This document shows, one piece after another, positions 43,170-52,233 of a stretch of DNA of 64,000 nt. A program made the position numbers and the translations under genes. Below the pieces are notes generated by a model. That model searched no databases. It saw only the letters and a program-made list of their open reading frames with translations, and was not told the origin of the DNA. The stretch is from assembly GCA_947254025.1 (NCBI GenBank), contig CAMYBS010000006.1:1-64000 (forward strand), given 5' to 3'. The stretch is from an uncultured Clostridia bacterium (GTDB taxonomy: Bacteria > Bacillota > Clostridia > Tissierellales > Peptoniphilaceae). Position 1 is the stretch's first letter, and every line of letters begins with the position of its first letter.

Positions 43170-44568
43170 AGATCTAATATTGATGAGTTTGAGAAATCTT
43201 AATAGACGTAAATTAAGAACATTCTTAACAGTATTAGGTGTAGTTATAGGCTCAATATCCATCATCATGATGATATCCTTAGGCTTTGGTATGACAGACT
43301 CAACTAGAAAGCAACTTGCTGCGGCAGGTTCTTTAACTCAAATCGACATCTACCCTGCCAATAGATATGGTGGCGATATGGATGAAGATGGCAAAAAGAA
43401 GCCAAAGACTGATAAGGTCGCAAAGCTTGATGATGCTACTGTCGAGATGCTTAAAAAAATTCCTCATGTAGATGCAGTTTTAGCTACTGAGCAGTTTTCA
43501 GCACAGATCAATGTCAAGAACCTACAAGGTTACGCTACTATCTTAGGTGTTGATCCTAGAGAGTATGCAAAGTTCGACATAAAGCTAGATAGCGGTAGAC
43601 TTCTACAAGAGGGCGATATGAACCAAGTTGTTATGGGTAGAGACGTTCTTAGATGGCTAAGCAATCCGCAAAGGCCTCGTATGAATGGACCATCAAAAGA
43701 TGAAGAAAGAGATCCTCTTACAACTAAGATGTTTCTTACTTTAGACACAGGTGGCAGCTACGACCCAGAAGGTCAAAGTGACGAGCCTAACAAACCTAAG
43801 CAAAAATACCCAATAGAAGCTGTTGGTGTATTTAGAGATGACGACTATGAAAATAATTATTACATCGTAATGCCGATAGAATACCTTAGAAAAATAAAAA
43901 AGGATGCCAAAAAATTACAATCTGGTGCCAATCAAAATATGTATGGCGGATATATGATGGGCGGTCGTGATGACAAAGAGAACAAATACAACAACATTAA
44001 GGTTAAGGTAGACAATTTTGACAATGTTCAAAAAGTTCAAGAGCAAATCGAAGCGATGGGACTTAAGCCTCACTCGCTTAACGATATCTTAGTCGAAATC
44101 AATAACTCATCTAAAACACAAAGACTAATACTTGGCGGCATCGGTGCCGTATCATTACTAGTCGCAGCCATAGGTATCTCGAACACCATGGTTATGAGTA
44201 TATATGAAAGAACAAAAGAGATTGGTGTCATGAAGGTTATAGGTGCGAGTGTCTCTGATATAAAGATGATGTTCCTTACTGAATCAGCCTTCATAGGTCT
44301 ACTTGGTGGCCTCGCAGGTATAGTCCTCAGCTACTTGATAAGCGCACTAATTAACTACTTGGGCGTAAAGTATGGCTTTGCAGGTAATATGTCAGGAGGA
44401 GGCTTCTCACCAGACTTTGATCCATCTCAGTTAAAGATGTCAATCATACCTGTATGGCTTGCACTAGCGTCCCTTGTCTTCTCAGCGCTCATAGGTATAG
44501 TATCAGGTTACTTCCCTGCTAAGAAAGCAACTAAGCTAAGTGCACTTGAAGCGATGAGACAAAACTAA
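43159..44568 (+). CDS. MacB/FtsX-family ABC permease
   Basis: 469 aa. N-terminal helix (LRTFLTVLGVVIGSISIIMMISLG), a ~270-residue periplasmic-type core domain, and three C-terminal helices (ILGGIGAVSLLVAAIGISNTMVMSI, then FIGLLGGLAGIVLSYLISALI, then a last one before SGYFPAKKATKLSALEAMR). The EIGVMKVIGASVSDI coupling region and the C-terminal PAKKATKLSALEAMR motif are diagnostic. The core domain has an Asp/Lys-rich insertion around 230-290. It ends the operon at a strong terminator. Such permeases export peptides or transmit force to wall or lipoprotein partners. Confidence 0.93.
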   Translation: MKTKDLILMSLRNLNRRKLRTFLTVLGVVIGSISIIMMISLGFGMTDSTRKQLAAAGSLTQIDIYPANRYGGDMDEDGKKKPKTDKVAKLDDATVEMLKKIPHVDAVLATEQFSAQINVKNLQGYATILGVDPREYAKFDIKLDSGRLLQEGDMNQVVMGRDVLRWLSNPQRPRMNGPSKDEERDPLTTKMFLTLDTGGSYDPEGQSDEPNKPKQKYPIEAVGVFRDDDYENNYYIVMPIEYLRKIKKDAKKLQSGANQNMYGGYMMGGRDDKENKYNNIKVKVDNFDNVQKVQEQIEAMGLKPHSLNDILVEINNSSKTQRLILGGIGAVSLLVAAIGISNTMVMSIYERTKEIGVMKVIGASVSDIKMMFLTESAFIGLLGGLAGIVLSYLISALINYLGVKYGFAGNMSGGGFSPDFDPSQLKMSIIPVWLALASLVFSALIGIVSGYFPAKKATKLSALEAMRQN

Positions 44569-44579
44569 ATATATATTAA

Positions 44580-44613
44580 GAGTGAGCAAAATATACCTGC
44601 TCACTCTTTTTTT
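44580..44613 (+). terminator. Terminator of the MacB-like operon
   Basis: Stem GAGTGAGC / GCTCACTC with an 11-nt loop and a seven-T run. Confidence 0.92.
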
Positions 44614-44642
44614 GTGTAGTTCCTATATAAATTTATTGCTAC

Positions 44643-44678
44643 AAACAAAATAGCGATGAACTTCTAGATGCCCATCGC
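44643..44678 (-). terminator. Probable terminator of the phosphodiester glycosidase gene
   Basis: Minus-strand stem GCGATG / CATCGC followed by TATTTTGTTTG; short stem. Confidence 0.55.
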
Positions 44679-44700
44679 CATATACATTATGCAAATTAAA

Positions 44701-45834
44701 TTATTTAGCTGGCTTAACTTGGTCTCTAATTACTAAGACTGTGTTAAGTGCTCTACCTGCTTTTCTTATATACTTACCGTTTGCATACATAGCACTTGAT
44801 GCTCCTCCATCAAGGTTAAATGCATCAGTACAGCCAAGGTCTTGCATTATACCTGCAACTTGGCCCATAGTACCTGATGTTGTAGCTAAAACCAACTGTC
44901 CGTTCTTATTTATACCTATAAGGCTTCTTGCGCCTGCTCCCTTTGTCATCTTTGCTTCCATACCAGCTACATGCTTTTCATATACAAGTTTGGAGTTTTC
45001 TATAAGCATAGGTGATGCTGATATAATTTCGCTAAGTTTAGCAAATGGAACTTTTTCTCCCTTGTAGTCAAATGTCTTGTCTTCAACTGTATTACCATCA
45101 ACTACGTGACTAAGAACTAGTTCAAGCTCAACAGTTCTTCCTTCTTTGAATCTATCAGTAACATATGTGTTATTACTAAAGTCACTTCCGTAGTAAATAA
45201 GGTAGCCGTCCTTAGGCACTGTAAGATCGCCATTGGCCTTGTAAACCTTCTTTACTGTGTTATTAACAACTTCTATAGCATAGCCACCTGTAACTGTAGT
45301 AGGAGCGTTTCTGAACGAATTAAATATATATACACCGCTTGTATCTGTTGGCTTAACATTCACATACCAAACGTCGAATAGATTAAAATCCATGCTTTGT
45401 GTTCCGTTGTTCCACTCGTTTTTTCTCTTGCCATCCATGTAGCCTTTATACTTGAATGTTCCGTGCACTATCTTCGCCTTGTTCTTATCAAATACAATAA
45501 GATTTGCATTAGCGCCTTCCATGTTAATCATTACTCCTCCAGTCATTTGTGTTCCATATGGGAACTTGCCGCCATTGTATGCTTCAAAGTAATTTGCATT
45601 TATGGCTGCCTTCGGTTTATATGAGTTCACAAAATCAGTAAACGCTGCTGTACCAACTTGCTTTCCATTTGGCTTTGCAACCTTTATTTCAGTTTTTTCA
45701 TCTAAATCAATAGTCGTAACATTAACACTTTTGCCTCTAAGGTTAACTGTTTTCACTTCAACCTTTGCAAAGGATGTAACTTGAGATATAAGTAGCATCG
45801 CTGCAAAAGCTAGTGCCATAATTTTTTTCTTCAT
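44701..45834 (-). CDS. Secreted phosphodiester glycosidase (NAGPA-like)
   Basis: 377 aa. Signal peptide MKKKIMALAFAAMLLISQVTSFA. The catalytic domain has INANYFEAYNGGKFPYGTQM, ISASPMLIENSKLVYE, GARSLIGINKNGQLVLATTSG and NLDGGASSAMYANGKYI. The NLDGGASS signature is that of the phosphodiester glycosidase family related to the human uncovering enzyme NAGPA and to proteins near exopolysaccharide genes. It probably trims sugar-phosphate decorations on wall polymers. It is monocistronic; promoter at 45866-45894. Confidence 0.92.
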   Translation of the reverse strand: MKKKIMALAFAAMLLISQVTSFAKVEVKTVNLRGKSVNVTTIDLDEKTEIKVAKPNGKQVGTAAFTDFVNSYKPKAAINANYFEAYNGGKFPYGTQMTGGVMINMEGANANLIVFDKNKAKIVHGTFKYKGYMDGKRKNEWNNGTQSMDFNLFDVWYVNVKPTDTSGVYIFNSFRNAPTTVTGGYAIEVVNNTVKKVYKANGDLTVPKDGYLIYYGSDFSNNTYVTDRFKEGRTVELELVLSHVVDGNTVEDKTFDYKGEKVPFAKLSEIISASPMLIENSKLVYEKHVAGMEAKMTKGAGARSLIGINKNGQLVLATTSGTMGQVAGIMQDLGCTDAFNLDGGASSAMYANGKYIRKAGRALNTVLVIRDQVKPAK

Positions 45835-45865
45835 AATATCTACCTCACTTTATATTATTTATTAT

Positions 45866-45894
45866 ATTATATAAGAAAGAAAAAATAATTGCAA
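45866..45894 (-). promoter_or_regulatory. Promoter of the phosphodiester glycosidase gene
   Basis: -35 TTGCAA (45889-45894), 17-bp spacer, -10 TATAAT (45866-45871). Confidence 0.75.
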
Positions 45895-45924
45895 GTAAAA
45901 AGCCAAGATTCATCTCTTGGCTTT
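45895..45924 (-). terminator. Terminator of the ECF-S/coaX/dusB operon
   Basis: Stem AAAGCCAAGA / TCTTGGCTTT with a 6-nt loop and following T-run. Its 5' edge overlaps the dusB stop codon. Confidence 0.85.
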
Positions 45925-46906
45925 AATTATATTCTTTATTACCTTTTAAATACTCTCTATACTTAAGTAGCACATCATGTATCTCGTCAAAGCTCTTGCT
46001 CTCGCAGATGGCGTTCTTTACCTTCGCCGCATTCCTTAAACCCTTAATGTACTGTAAGAGCTGCTTCTTCATATTGTTTTTTAGTAGCTCCTTTGGATAT
46101 AGTTCTAGATCAAGGTCCATGTGCCTTAGTGCGACGTCTATCTTTTGATATTCTTCCGAAGTATACTCTTCGCCCCTTAGGTAGCTTTCAATCTCTTTAA
46201 ATAAGAATGGATTTGCGAGCGCGCCTCTGCCTATTGCGACTCCACTTGCACCTGTCACTTCAAGTATCTTCTTGTAATCATCAAGGCTCGTAACATCACC
46301 ATTAGCAATGACAGGTATCTTGACTGCGTCCACAACATTTTTGATGTAGTCCCAGTTTGCGCATCCTGTGTAGAAAGCCTCTCTCGTTCTTCCGTGAACC
46401 GTGATAGCGTCTGCTCCTGCTTCTTCTATCGCCTTAGCGTTCTCTATGCCATTTAAGTGCTCATCGTCCCAGCCTATACGTATCTTAACTGTGATGGGCT
46501 TAGTCGAGGCGCTCTTTGCAGCCTTGACCACCTTGTATACTTTCTCTGTATCTTTTAAAAGAGCGCTGCCGTCACCATTCTTGGTAATCTTTGGCATAGG
46601 GCAGCCCATGTTAATGTCGATGATATCCATGTCCATAGCATTTAAGTAATCTTCTATGGCTCTTTTGTAGTCATCTTCATCGCTTCCAAATATCTGCACC
46701 GCGTATATAGCCTCGTCCTTTATCCTCTTCGTTAAATCTAAGGTCTTCTTGTCATCGTGAATTATGCCCTTGACGTTGACCATCTCAGAGACTGTCATAC
46801 CTGCTCCAAGCTCACAGGCTATGTGTCTAAAGGCGTAGTCTGTAAAGCCTGCCATAGGCGCTAGTACAAGTCCGTTTTTTATCTCATAGTTTGCAATCTT
46901 AAGCAT
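45923..46906 (-). CDS. dusB: tRNA-dihydrouridine synthase B
   Basis: 327 aa FMN TIM-barrel enzyme. FMN and substrate motifs: LVLAPMAGFTDYAFR, VQIFGSDEDDY, the catalytic Cys in INMGCPMPKITKNGDGSAL, VKIRIGWDD, TVHGRTREAFYTG and IANGDVTSLDD; the GVAIGRGALANPF phosphate site follows. It reduces uridines in tRNA D-loops. It overlaps coaX by 8 nt. The ftsH-coaX-dusB order is conserved in Firmicutes, here interrupted by transporter genes. Confidence 0.96.
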   Translation of the reverse strand: MLKIANYEIKNGLVLAPMAGFTDYAFRHIACELGAGMTVSEMVNVKGIIHDDKKTLDLTKRIKDEAIYAVQIFGSDEDDYKRAIEDYLNAMDMDIIDINMGCPMPKITKNGDGSALLKDTEKVYKVVKAAKSASTKPITVKIRIGWDDEHLNGIENAKAIEEAGADAITVHGRTREAFYTGCANWDYIKNVVDAVKIPVIANGDVTSLDDYKKILEVTGASGVAIGRGALANPFLFKEIESYLRGEEYTSEEYQKIDVALRHMDLDLELYPKELLKNNMKKQLLQYIKGLRNAAKVKNAICESKSFDEIHDVLLKYREYLKGNKEYN

Positions 46907-47675
46907 GGTTCATCTTATAAATTTCATATAAACCTAATAATGTTAGGTTTGGCTCGATTAGGTTCACATAATCACTGTACTTGGCAACTTTCTCTGCAAG
47001 TCCGCCTGTTGCGACTATCAAAACCTCTTCCTTAGTCTTGTTTATCTCTTCCAAAATCTTCTTTATAATGTAGTCCATCTCACCTATCTTTGAGTTCATA
47101 ATACCGCTTTTGATGCTCTCAACAGTGTTCTTACCAAGCACGTGCTCAGGCATTTCAAGTTCAACTCGTGGAAGCTTCGATGTTCTCTCTGATAAAGCGT
47201 CCATCGATATCTTAAAGCCAGGTGTGATAACTCCGCCAAGGTAGTCGCCCTTTTCGTTTAAGTAGTGGTATGTGTTTGCTGTGCCAAGATCTATGACTAT
47301 GGCTGGCTTACTAGTGATGGCTCTTACGGCAACAGAGTTTACTATATTGTCAGAGCCAACTTCCTTTGGATTATCCATAACGATGTTGATCTTTGTCTTT
47401 AGGTTCTTGCCTACAAGCTCTGCGTCTACATCGAAGTACTTTTTGATTGAATCAATAAGCGGCCCTGTTACTGGCGGCACAACCGATGAGATGATGGCTG
47501 CATTTACTTCCTTTGCATCAACTTTGGCGAAGTTCAAAAAGTCGTGAAATATAATGCCATACTCGTCCAAAGTTTTATCTTTATCTGTCGATAGTCTAAA
47601 GCTTTCTATCATATTGTTATCGTCGAACAAGCCTAAAACTATGTTAGTGTTGCCGACATCCATTGCTAATAGCAT
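46899..47675 (-). CDS. coaX: Type III pantothenate kinase
   Basis: 258 aa ASKHA-fold kinase. Phosphate-1 motif LAMDVGNTNIVLGLF, TDKDKTLDEYGI, SSVVPPVTGPL, phosphate-2 DLGTANTYHYL and GGVITPGFKISMDALSERTSKLP with the GGLAEKVAKYSDYV end. It phosphorylates pantothenate, the first step of CoA synthesis, and is not feedback-inhibited by CoA in known members. It lies 2 nt downstream of an ECF S component, hinting at coupled uptake of pantothenate. Confidence 0.96.
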   Translation of the reverse strand: MLLAMDVGNTNIVLGLFDDNNMIESFRLSTDKDKTLDEYGIIFHDFLNFAKVDAKEVNAAIISSVVPPVTGPLIDSIKKYFDVDAELVGKNLKTKINIVMDNPKEVGSDNIVNSVAVRAITSKPAIVIDLGTANTYHYLNEKGDYLGGVITPGFKISMDALSERTSKLPRVELEMPEHVLGKNTVESIKSGIMNSKIGEMDYIIKKILEEINKTKEEVLIVATGGLAEKVAKYSDYVNLIEPNLTLLGLYEIYKMNHA

Positions 47676-47677
47676 AA

Positions 47678-48430
47678 TTATCTCCTCTCAACTGATAATA
47701 CTCTTGAAGCTATAACCGTAACAGCGACTATGGCTATGATGAGTTCAGGTATTGCGTTTGTAGTTGCAATAGCAAGTATGTAGCCCTTCGCAGCACCTGC
47801 CTCAAGTCCAAGCGCTCCCTCTATAAAGCTTCCATAAATTAAGTACATAAAGGACAAGACTAGTCCTGTGTTTGCTATAGTACCAACGAAGGCTGGAACA
47901 ACTATGTCAAGTCTGTACTTCTTAGAGCCCATCATGATAAATGCGATTATCATAAGTGTAATTACTAAAAATCCAAGATTTACTACTTTTACTAGCATTT
48001 TAATATCGGGACTTCCTATATTTAGAAGAAGCCACCTTAAGTAGTAGATGAATATCAGTGCAAATACCCCAAGTGTGATGATCTTGTTTGTCCTTTCTTC
48101 TCTTTTGTTCATAAACTTAAAGACTAGACCCGACAAAAGACCTATAAGCACTCTTGGCACAACCGCTATCACAGGGTTAAGAAAAACCAAGGATATAGGA
48201 TTTGGCTTAAGTACTGCGTTGATGATGCTTGTTATACCAAAGGCAAAACCGACTATGGCTCCAATAAGCGGACCTTCTAGTATGCCTGCAAGTATAACAG
48301 GTATATGTAGTGTTGTTGCATTCGTAAAGCCGACTGGCACAAAGCCTATGGGCGTAAATGCAAATAGTAGTACTATAGCTATGTAGATAGCTGTGTACGC
48401 GATGCGTTTCGAGTTCTTGCTCGTATTCAT
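47678..48430 (-). CDS. ECF transporter S component, probably for pantothenate or a related vitamin
   Basis: 250 aa from the ATG at 48430, which has GGAGGT upstream; a longer frame lacks a site. It has about seven hydrophobic segments, with the S-component-like AxxxA start (SKRIAYTAIYIAIVLLFAFTPIGFVPVG), LHIPVILAGILEGPLIGAIVGFAFGITS and IPELIIAIVAVTVIA near the end. These fit the PanT/FolT-type ECF substrate-binding subunits that share an A/A'/T module. Specificity is inferred only from its place directly upstream of coaX. Confidence 0.82.
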   Translation of the reverse strand: MNTSKNSKRIAYTAIYIAIVLLFAFTPIGFVPVGFTNATTLHIPVILAGILEGPLIGAIVGFAFGITSIINAVLKPNPISLVFLNPVIAVVPRVLIGLLSGLVFKFMNKREERTNKIITLGVFALIFIYYLRWLLLNIGSPDIKMLVKVVNLGFLVITLMIIAFIMMGSKKYRLDIVVPAFVGTIANTGLVLSFMYLIYGSFIEGALGLEAGAAKGYILAIATTNAIPELIIAIVAVTVIASRVLSVERR

Positions 48431-48481
48431 AATATTACCTCCATTCCGGTTCACTAAGGATACCGTTTGTTTACGATAAAT

Positions 48482-48511
48482 ATTATAGCACAAAAGTCTC
48501 TTTGAATACAA
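48482..48511 (-). promoter_or_regulatory. Promoter of the ECF-S/coaX/dusB operon
   Basis: -35 TTGTAT (48506-48511), 18-bp spacer, -10 TATAAT (48482-48487). Confidence 0.65.
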
Positions 48512-48521
48512 TGTTTATGGA

Positions 48522-48552
48522 TAAAAAATAAGCAGCCATACAAGACTGCTTA
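48522..48552 (-). terminator. Terminator of the DUF819 gene
   Basis: Stem TAAGCAG / CTGCTTA followed by TTTTTTAT on the minus strand. Confidence 0.8.
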
Positions 48553-48564
48553 AAGTGAAAATAT

Positions 48565-49773
48565 TTACTTAAGTATAGTGCCCACTATGATGCCGTACCA
48601 GTTACCTAGGACATAACCTAGTGTGCCTACTAGTAGTGCAGGAGCAATAAGACAATCCCAAGACTTAGATACCGCCATGGCAGCTGCTGTAGTTGGACCA
48701 CCAACATTGGCGTTTGACGCGATTATGATCTCTTCTATGGAGAACTTAAATAGCTTTCCAAAGATAAGAGATATGATTAGGTTAACTAGGACTATAATCG
48801 CTGCTAATAATAAGAGCAGTGGCGACTTTTCTATGATTAACTTTAGTGAGGCAGGCGCACCTATCACCGCAAAGAATAAATATATAAGGAAGCTGCCTAT
48901 CTCTTGACTGCCGCTCATGCGTTCAAAGTAGGAGCTAAAGACTGATGAAGCTAGCATGGTCATAGTTGTCATGATGAGGTACTTGTTAGAAAGCAAGGCA
49001 TTTACTAGCTGCATAAAGACAGTTGACTTTGGCACAAGGTATGAAAAATATCTTGCTATAGCATCTGAGAGCGTAGCTATGAAGAAGGCTGTCGCTATAA
49101 CCTTAGCAATGTCAAGAAGCGAGATCTCCTTTGCCTTCCAAAACTGCGCCGCCTTTGTCTTAGTCTCATCGCTCTTTTGTCTCTCAAGGCCATCGATATA
49201 TGGATGAGTGAAGCGCTTATATATAAAATTTATACTTGGCAAGGCTATGAGCACGAAGAAGTACACAGCCATAAGCAAATTGTCTGCAACGAGTGCCGCG
49301 CTCGTTATGGACTGATCGACTTTATAGTTATCCGCCATCGCAACAAAGTTCACGCTGCCACCTGTGTAAGTGCCTGTAAACATCGGCATAATCTTTGCAA
49401 GATCTTTTATTTGGCCACGCAAGATGTAGAAGGCTATGAAGGATCCTAGTAAGGTGCCGATAGAGCTTATTATATAGATGAAAAATAGTCTACCTGAGTC
49501 CTTCGCTATCTTCTTAATATTTGCTTTGAATAATAGCATAGGTACTGCTAAAGGAACGACATAGTTCCAAACCGAATCATATACAGCTGCCTTTGTAGGT
49601 ATGATGTTTAAGTTTGACAGTATAAGTGTTGTAAAGATTGAGATTATGCAAGCTGTTACTTTGTTTGCCCACTTGTACTTTTGCTCTAAATATATAGCTA
49701 GGGCCGCAGTACACGATAGTACTGTCCACAGAGCCCATGTGTTGTCTTGTGATATTAATGTTGTACTAAACAT
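48565..49773 (-). CDS. DUF819-family membrane protein
   Basis: 402 aa with about ten hydrophobic segments. Family features: YLEQKYKWANKVTACIISIFTTLILSNLNIIPT, VWNYVVPLAVPMLLFKANIKKI, PMFTGTYTGGSVNFVAMADNY and IIASNANVGGPTTAAAMAVSKSWDCLIAPALLVGTLGYVLGNW. Members are typically annotated as uncharacterised permeases of a CPA/BASS-like fold; function is unknown. It is monocistronic, with promoter 49806-49834, and interrupts the otherwise conserved ftsH-coaX neighbourhood. Confidence 0.88.
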   Translation of the reverse strand: MFSTTLISQDNTWALWTVLSCTAALAIYLEQKYKWANKVTACIISIFTTLILSNLNIIPTKAAVYDSVWNYVVPLAVPMLLFKANIKKIAKDSGRLFFIYIISSIGTLLGSFIAFYILRGQIKDLAKIMPMFTGTYTGGSVNFVAMADNYKVDQSITSAALVADNLLMAVYFFVLIALPSINFIYKRFTHPYIDGLERQKSDETKTKAAQFWKAKEISLLDIAKVIATAFFIATLSDAIARYFSYLVPKSTVFMQLVNALLSNKYLIMTTMTMLASSVFSSYFERMSGSQEIGSFLIYLFFAVIGAPASLKLIIEKSPLLLLLAAIIVLVNLIISLIFGKLFKFSIEEIIIASNANVGGPTTAAAMAVSKSWDCLIAPALLVGTLGYVLGNWYGIIVGTILK

Positions 49774-49805
49774 ATATTAACTCCTTAAAATAAATTACAA
49801 GAGTA

Positions 49806-49834
49806 AGTATAACACGAAGTTTTAATTTTTACAA
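49806..49834 (-). promoter_or_regulatory. Promoter of the DUF819 gene
   Basis: -35 TTGTAA (49829-49834), 17-bp spacer, -10 TATACT (49806-49811). Confidence 0.65.
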
Positions 49835-49866
49835 GAAAAAAAAGCGTCTGAGTAAACAAACGCTTT
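49835..49866 (-). terminator. Terminator of the tilS-hpt-ftsH operon
   Basis: Stem AAAGCGT / ACGCTTT followed by a run of T on the minus strand, 5 nt after the ftsH stop. Confidence 0.85.
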
Positions 49867-49871
49867 GTATA

Positions 49872-51698
49872 TTATTCTCCAAGAACTTCTAAGAATTCTT
49901 TTCTATTGATTGTTTCTTTTTCAAGAAGTGTTTGAGCTAATCTTTCAAGCTGATCTTTGTGTGTAAGAAGAATTTGTGTTGCTTCTTCCTTCGCCTTTAA
50001 TATAAAGTCTTTAATCTCTTGGTCGATGGCATATTGAACTTCTTCTGAGTAAACCTTTGTTCTGCCATAGTCCCTGCCTATGAAGACGTTCTCACCTTCG
50101 TTGTCATAGCAAACTGGTCCAAGCTTTTCACTCATACCATAGACAGTAACCATGCTCTTGGCTAGGTCTGTCGCTCTTTCTATGTCGTTTGACGCTCCTG
50201 TAGATATGTCTTTAAAGATAATCTCTTCAGCGATTCTACCGCCAAGTAAGGACTTAAGCATATTCTCCATCATGGACTTAGTTGTGTAATTAAAGTCTTC
50301 TTTTGGAAGATACTCTGTGAAGCCGCCTGCTCTACCTCTCGGTACTATAGTAATCATATTGACAGGATATAACTCATCTGTGTAATGGCTAACTATAGCG
50401 TGACCTGCTTCGTGATATGCAACTATCTGTCTTTCTTTTTCTATAACAGTTTGTGATTTCTTCTCTGGCCCCGCAACCACCTTGATGGAAGCTTCTTGAA
50501 CAAGTCTCATTGGTATTACATCTAAGTTTTCTCTAGCAGTTAGTAGAGCCGCTTCATTAAGAAGGTTCTCAAGATCTGCCGGTGAGAAACCAACTGTCTT
50601 CTTTGCAATATTCTCCAAGTCTACATCATCAGCAAGCTTTTTGTTTCTTGCATGAACTTCAAGTATTGCCTTTCTTGCCTTCACATCAGGAAGCGATACG
50701 TAGATATTTCTATCGAATCTGCCTGGTCTTAATAAAGCTTTATCAAGTATGTCTGGCCTATTAGTTGCAGCCATAACGATGATGCCTTCGTTTTGAGAGA
50801 AACCGTCCATCTCAACAAGTAGTTGATTTAGTGTTTGCTCTCTTTCGTCGTTGCCGCCACCAAGGCCTGCGCCTCTTTGCCTACCAACAGCGTCGATTTC
50901 ATCGATGAAGACTATGCATGGTGCGTTCTTCTTAGCAGTTTGGAATAAATCCCTAACTCTTGAAGCACCTACACCTACAAACATCTCTACAAAGTCTGAA
51001 CCGGATATAGTGTAGAATGGCACACCTGCTTCGCCAGCAACAGCCTTTGATAAATATGTCTTACCTGTACCAGGCTCACCTACTAGTAAAACGCCCTTCG
51101 GTATTCTCGCGCCAAGCTTGATATACTTCATTGGGTTCCTTAGGAAGTCAACTATCTCAAATAGTTCTTCCTTTTCTTCGACAAGTCCTGCTACATCAGC
51201 AAACTTGATAACTTTACCATTAACCGCCTTTGACTCTCTAGCTCTTGACCTGCCAAAATTTTGTGGGCTAGAACCATCTTGTCCTCTTGGCGCAAGTAGT
51301 GCACGCATAATGAATATAAAGAATAGCATGGATCCTGCCATCATGATTATATTCATCATCATAGAGTTGTCTCTTGGCATAGTAACGTCGTATTGAATCT
51401 TATTAGCTATGACTCTATCCTTAACGTAGTCATCATATATAGACTGCCAAACATTAGGATCCACTTCTACATAATCATTCTTGCCGTCGTTCTTTGTATA
51501 TTTAAAACCGTAGCCCTCTTGGCTAATCCTTTTTACTTTTCCATCTTTAATATCGTTTATGAAGGTATTGACATTGGCCTTGTCATCAGAAAAAAATCCA
51601 TCTGAGAAGAATCTCAATGAGAAAAAGACAAGTATCAATATCAATGCATAAACAATAAGATTTCTATATAAAGATTTCTTCAAATTATTCCTCCTCAC
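49872..51698 (-). CDS. ftsH: ATP-dependent zinc metalloprotease FtsH
   Basis: 608 aa. Two transmembrane helices (about 12-28 and 113-132) flank an extracytoplasmic domain. The AAA module has Walker A GEPGTGKT, pore loop FVEMFVG, Walker [16 protein letters not shown] and [22 protein letters not shown]. The protease domain has zinc motif HEAGH and the third ligand in [12 protein letters not shown]. It degrades misfolded and regulatory membrane proteins. It overlaps hpt by 14 nt, as in the conserved tilS-hpt-ftsH order. Slightly short C-terminus, no domain missing. Confidence 0.98.
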   Translation of the reverse strand: MRRNNLKKSLYRNLIVYALILILVFFSLRFFSDGFFSDDKANVNTFINDIKDGKVKRISQEGYGFKYTKNDGKNDYVEVDPNVWQSIYDDYVKDRVIANKIQYDVTMPRDNSMMMNIIMMAGSMLFFIFIMRALLAPRGQDGSSPQNFGRSRARESKAVNGKVIKFADVAGLVEEKEELFEIVDFLRNPMKYIKLGARIPKGVLLVGEPGTGKTYLSKAVAGEAGVPFYTISGSDFVEMFVGVGASRVRDLFQTAKKNAPCIVFIDEIDAVGRQRGAGLGGGNDEREQTLNQLLVEMDGFSQNEGIIVMAATNRPDILDKALLRPGRFDRNIYVSLPDVKARKAILEVHARNKKLADDVDLENIAKKTVGFSPADLENLLNEAALLTARENLDVIPMRLVQEASIKVVAGPEKKSQTVIEKERQIVAYHEAGHAIVSHYTDELYPVNMITIVPRGRAGGFTEYLPKEDFNYTTKSMMENMLKSLLGGRIAEEIIFKDISTGASNDIERATDLAKSMVTVYGMSEKLGPVCYDNEGENVFIGRDYGRTKVYSEEVQYAIDQEIKDFILKAKEEATQILLTHKDQLERLAQTLLEKETINRKEFLEVLGE

Positions 51699-52233
51699 CT
51701 AAACAAGTCTCATCTAAGACTCCTATGTACGGTAAATTTCTTAAGTGTTCGTTGAAGTCTAGACCATAACCAATGATAAACTTATCAGGTATTTCAAAAC
51801 CAACATAGTCAACCTTTATGTCTACAACTCTTCTTTCGCTCTTGTTAAGAAGTGTTGCGATCTTAACTGACTTAGCACCCTTGTTTAATAAGTACTCGTG
51901 AAGGCACTTAAGAGTGTAGCCAGAGTCAATAATATCTTCAACGATAAGTATGTCCTCACCCTTTGGATCAAACTCCATATCCAGCTTTATATTAACCTTA
52001 CCATCAGACTTAGTCTTAGATCCGTAGCTAGATGCTCTCATAAAGTCAACTCTAAGCTCGTGATTGTCGATATTTTTAATTAAATCAGCCATAAATACAA
52101 AGCTGCCCTTCAATATCCCAACAAATATCGGACTCTTGCCTTTGTAGTCTTCAGTAATTACCTTTGCTAAGTCTAAAACTTTTTCTTGAATTTGTTCCTC
52201 TGTGAACATAATTTCTTTAATTCTATAAGCCAT
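51685..52233 (-). CDS. hpt: Hypoxanthine phosphoribosyltransferase
   Basis: 182 aa from the ATG at 52233, with GGAGG 6 nt upstream; the adjoining ATG at 52236 would sit only 3 nt from it. Motifs: GILKGSFVFMADLI, FMRASSYG, PRPP loop ILIVEDIIDSGYTL and the purine-binding KVDYVGFEIPDKFIIGYGLDF. It salvages hypoxanthine and guanine. Its start overlaps the end of tilS. Confidence 0.97.
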   Translation of the reverse strand: MAYRIKEIMFTEEQIQEKVLDLAKVITEDYKGKSPIFVGILKGSFVFMADLIKNIDNHELRVDFMRASSYGSKTKSDGKVNIKLDMEFDPKGEDILIVEDIIDSGYTLKCLHEYLLNKGAKSVKIATLLNKSERRVVDIKVDYVGFEIPDKFIIGYGLDFNEHLRNLPYIGVLDETCLGEEE

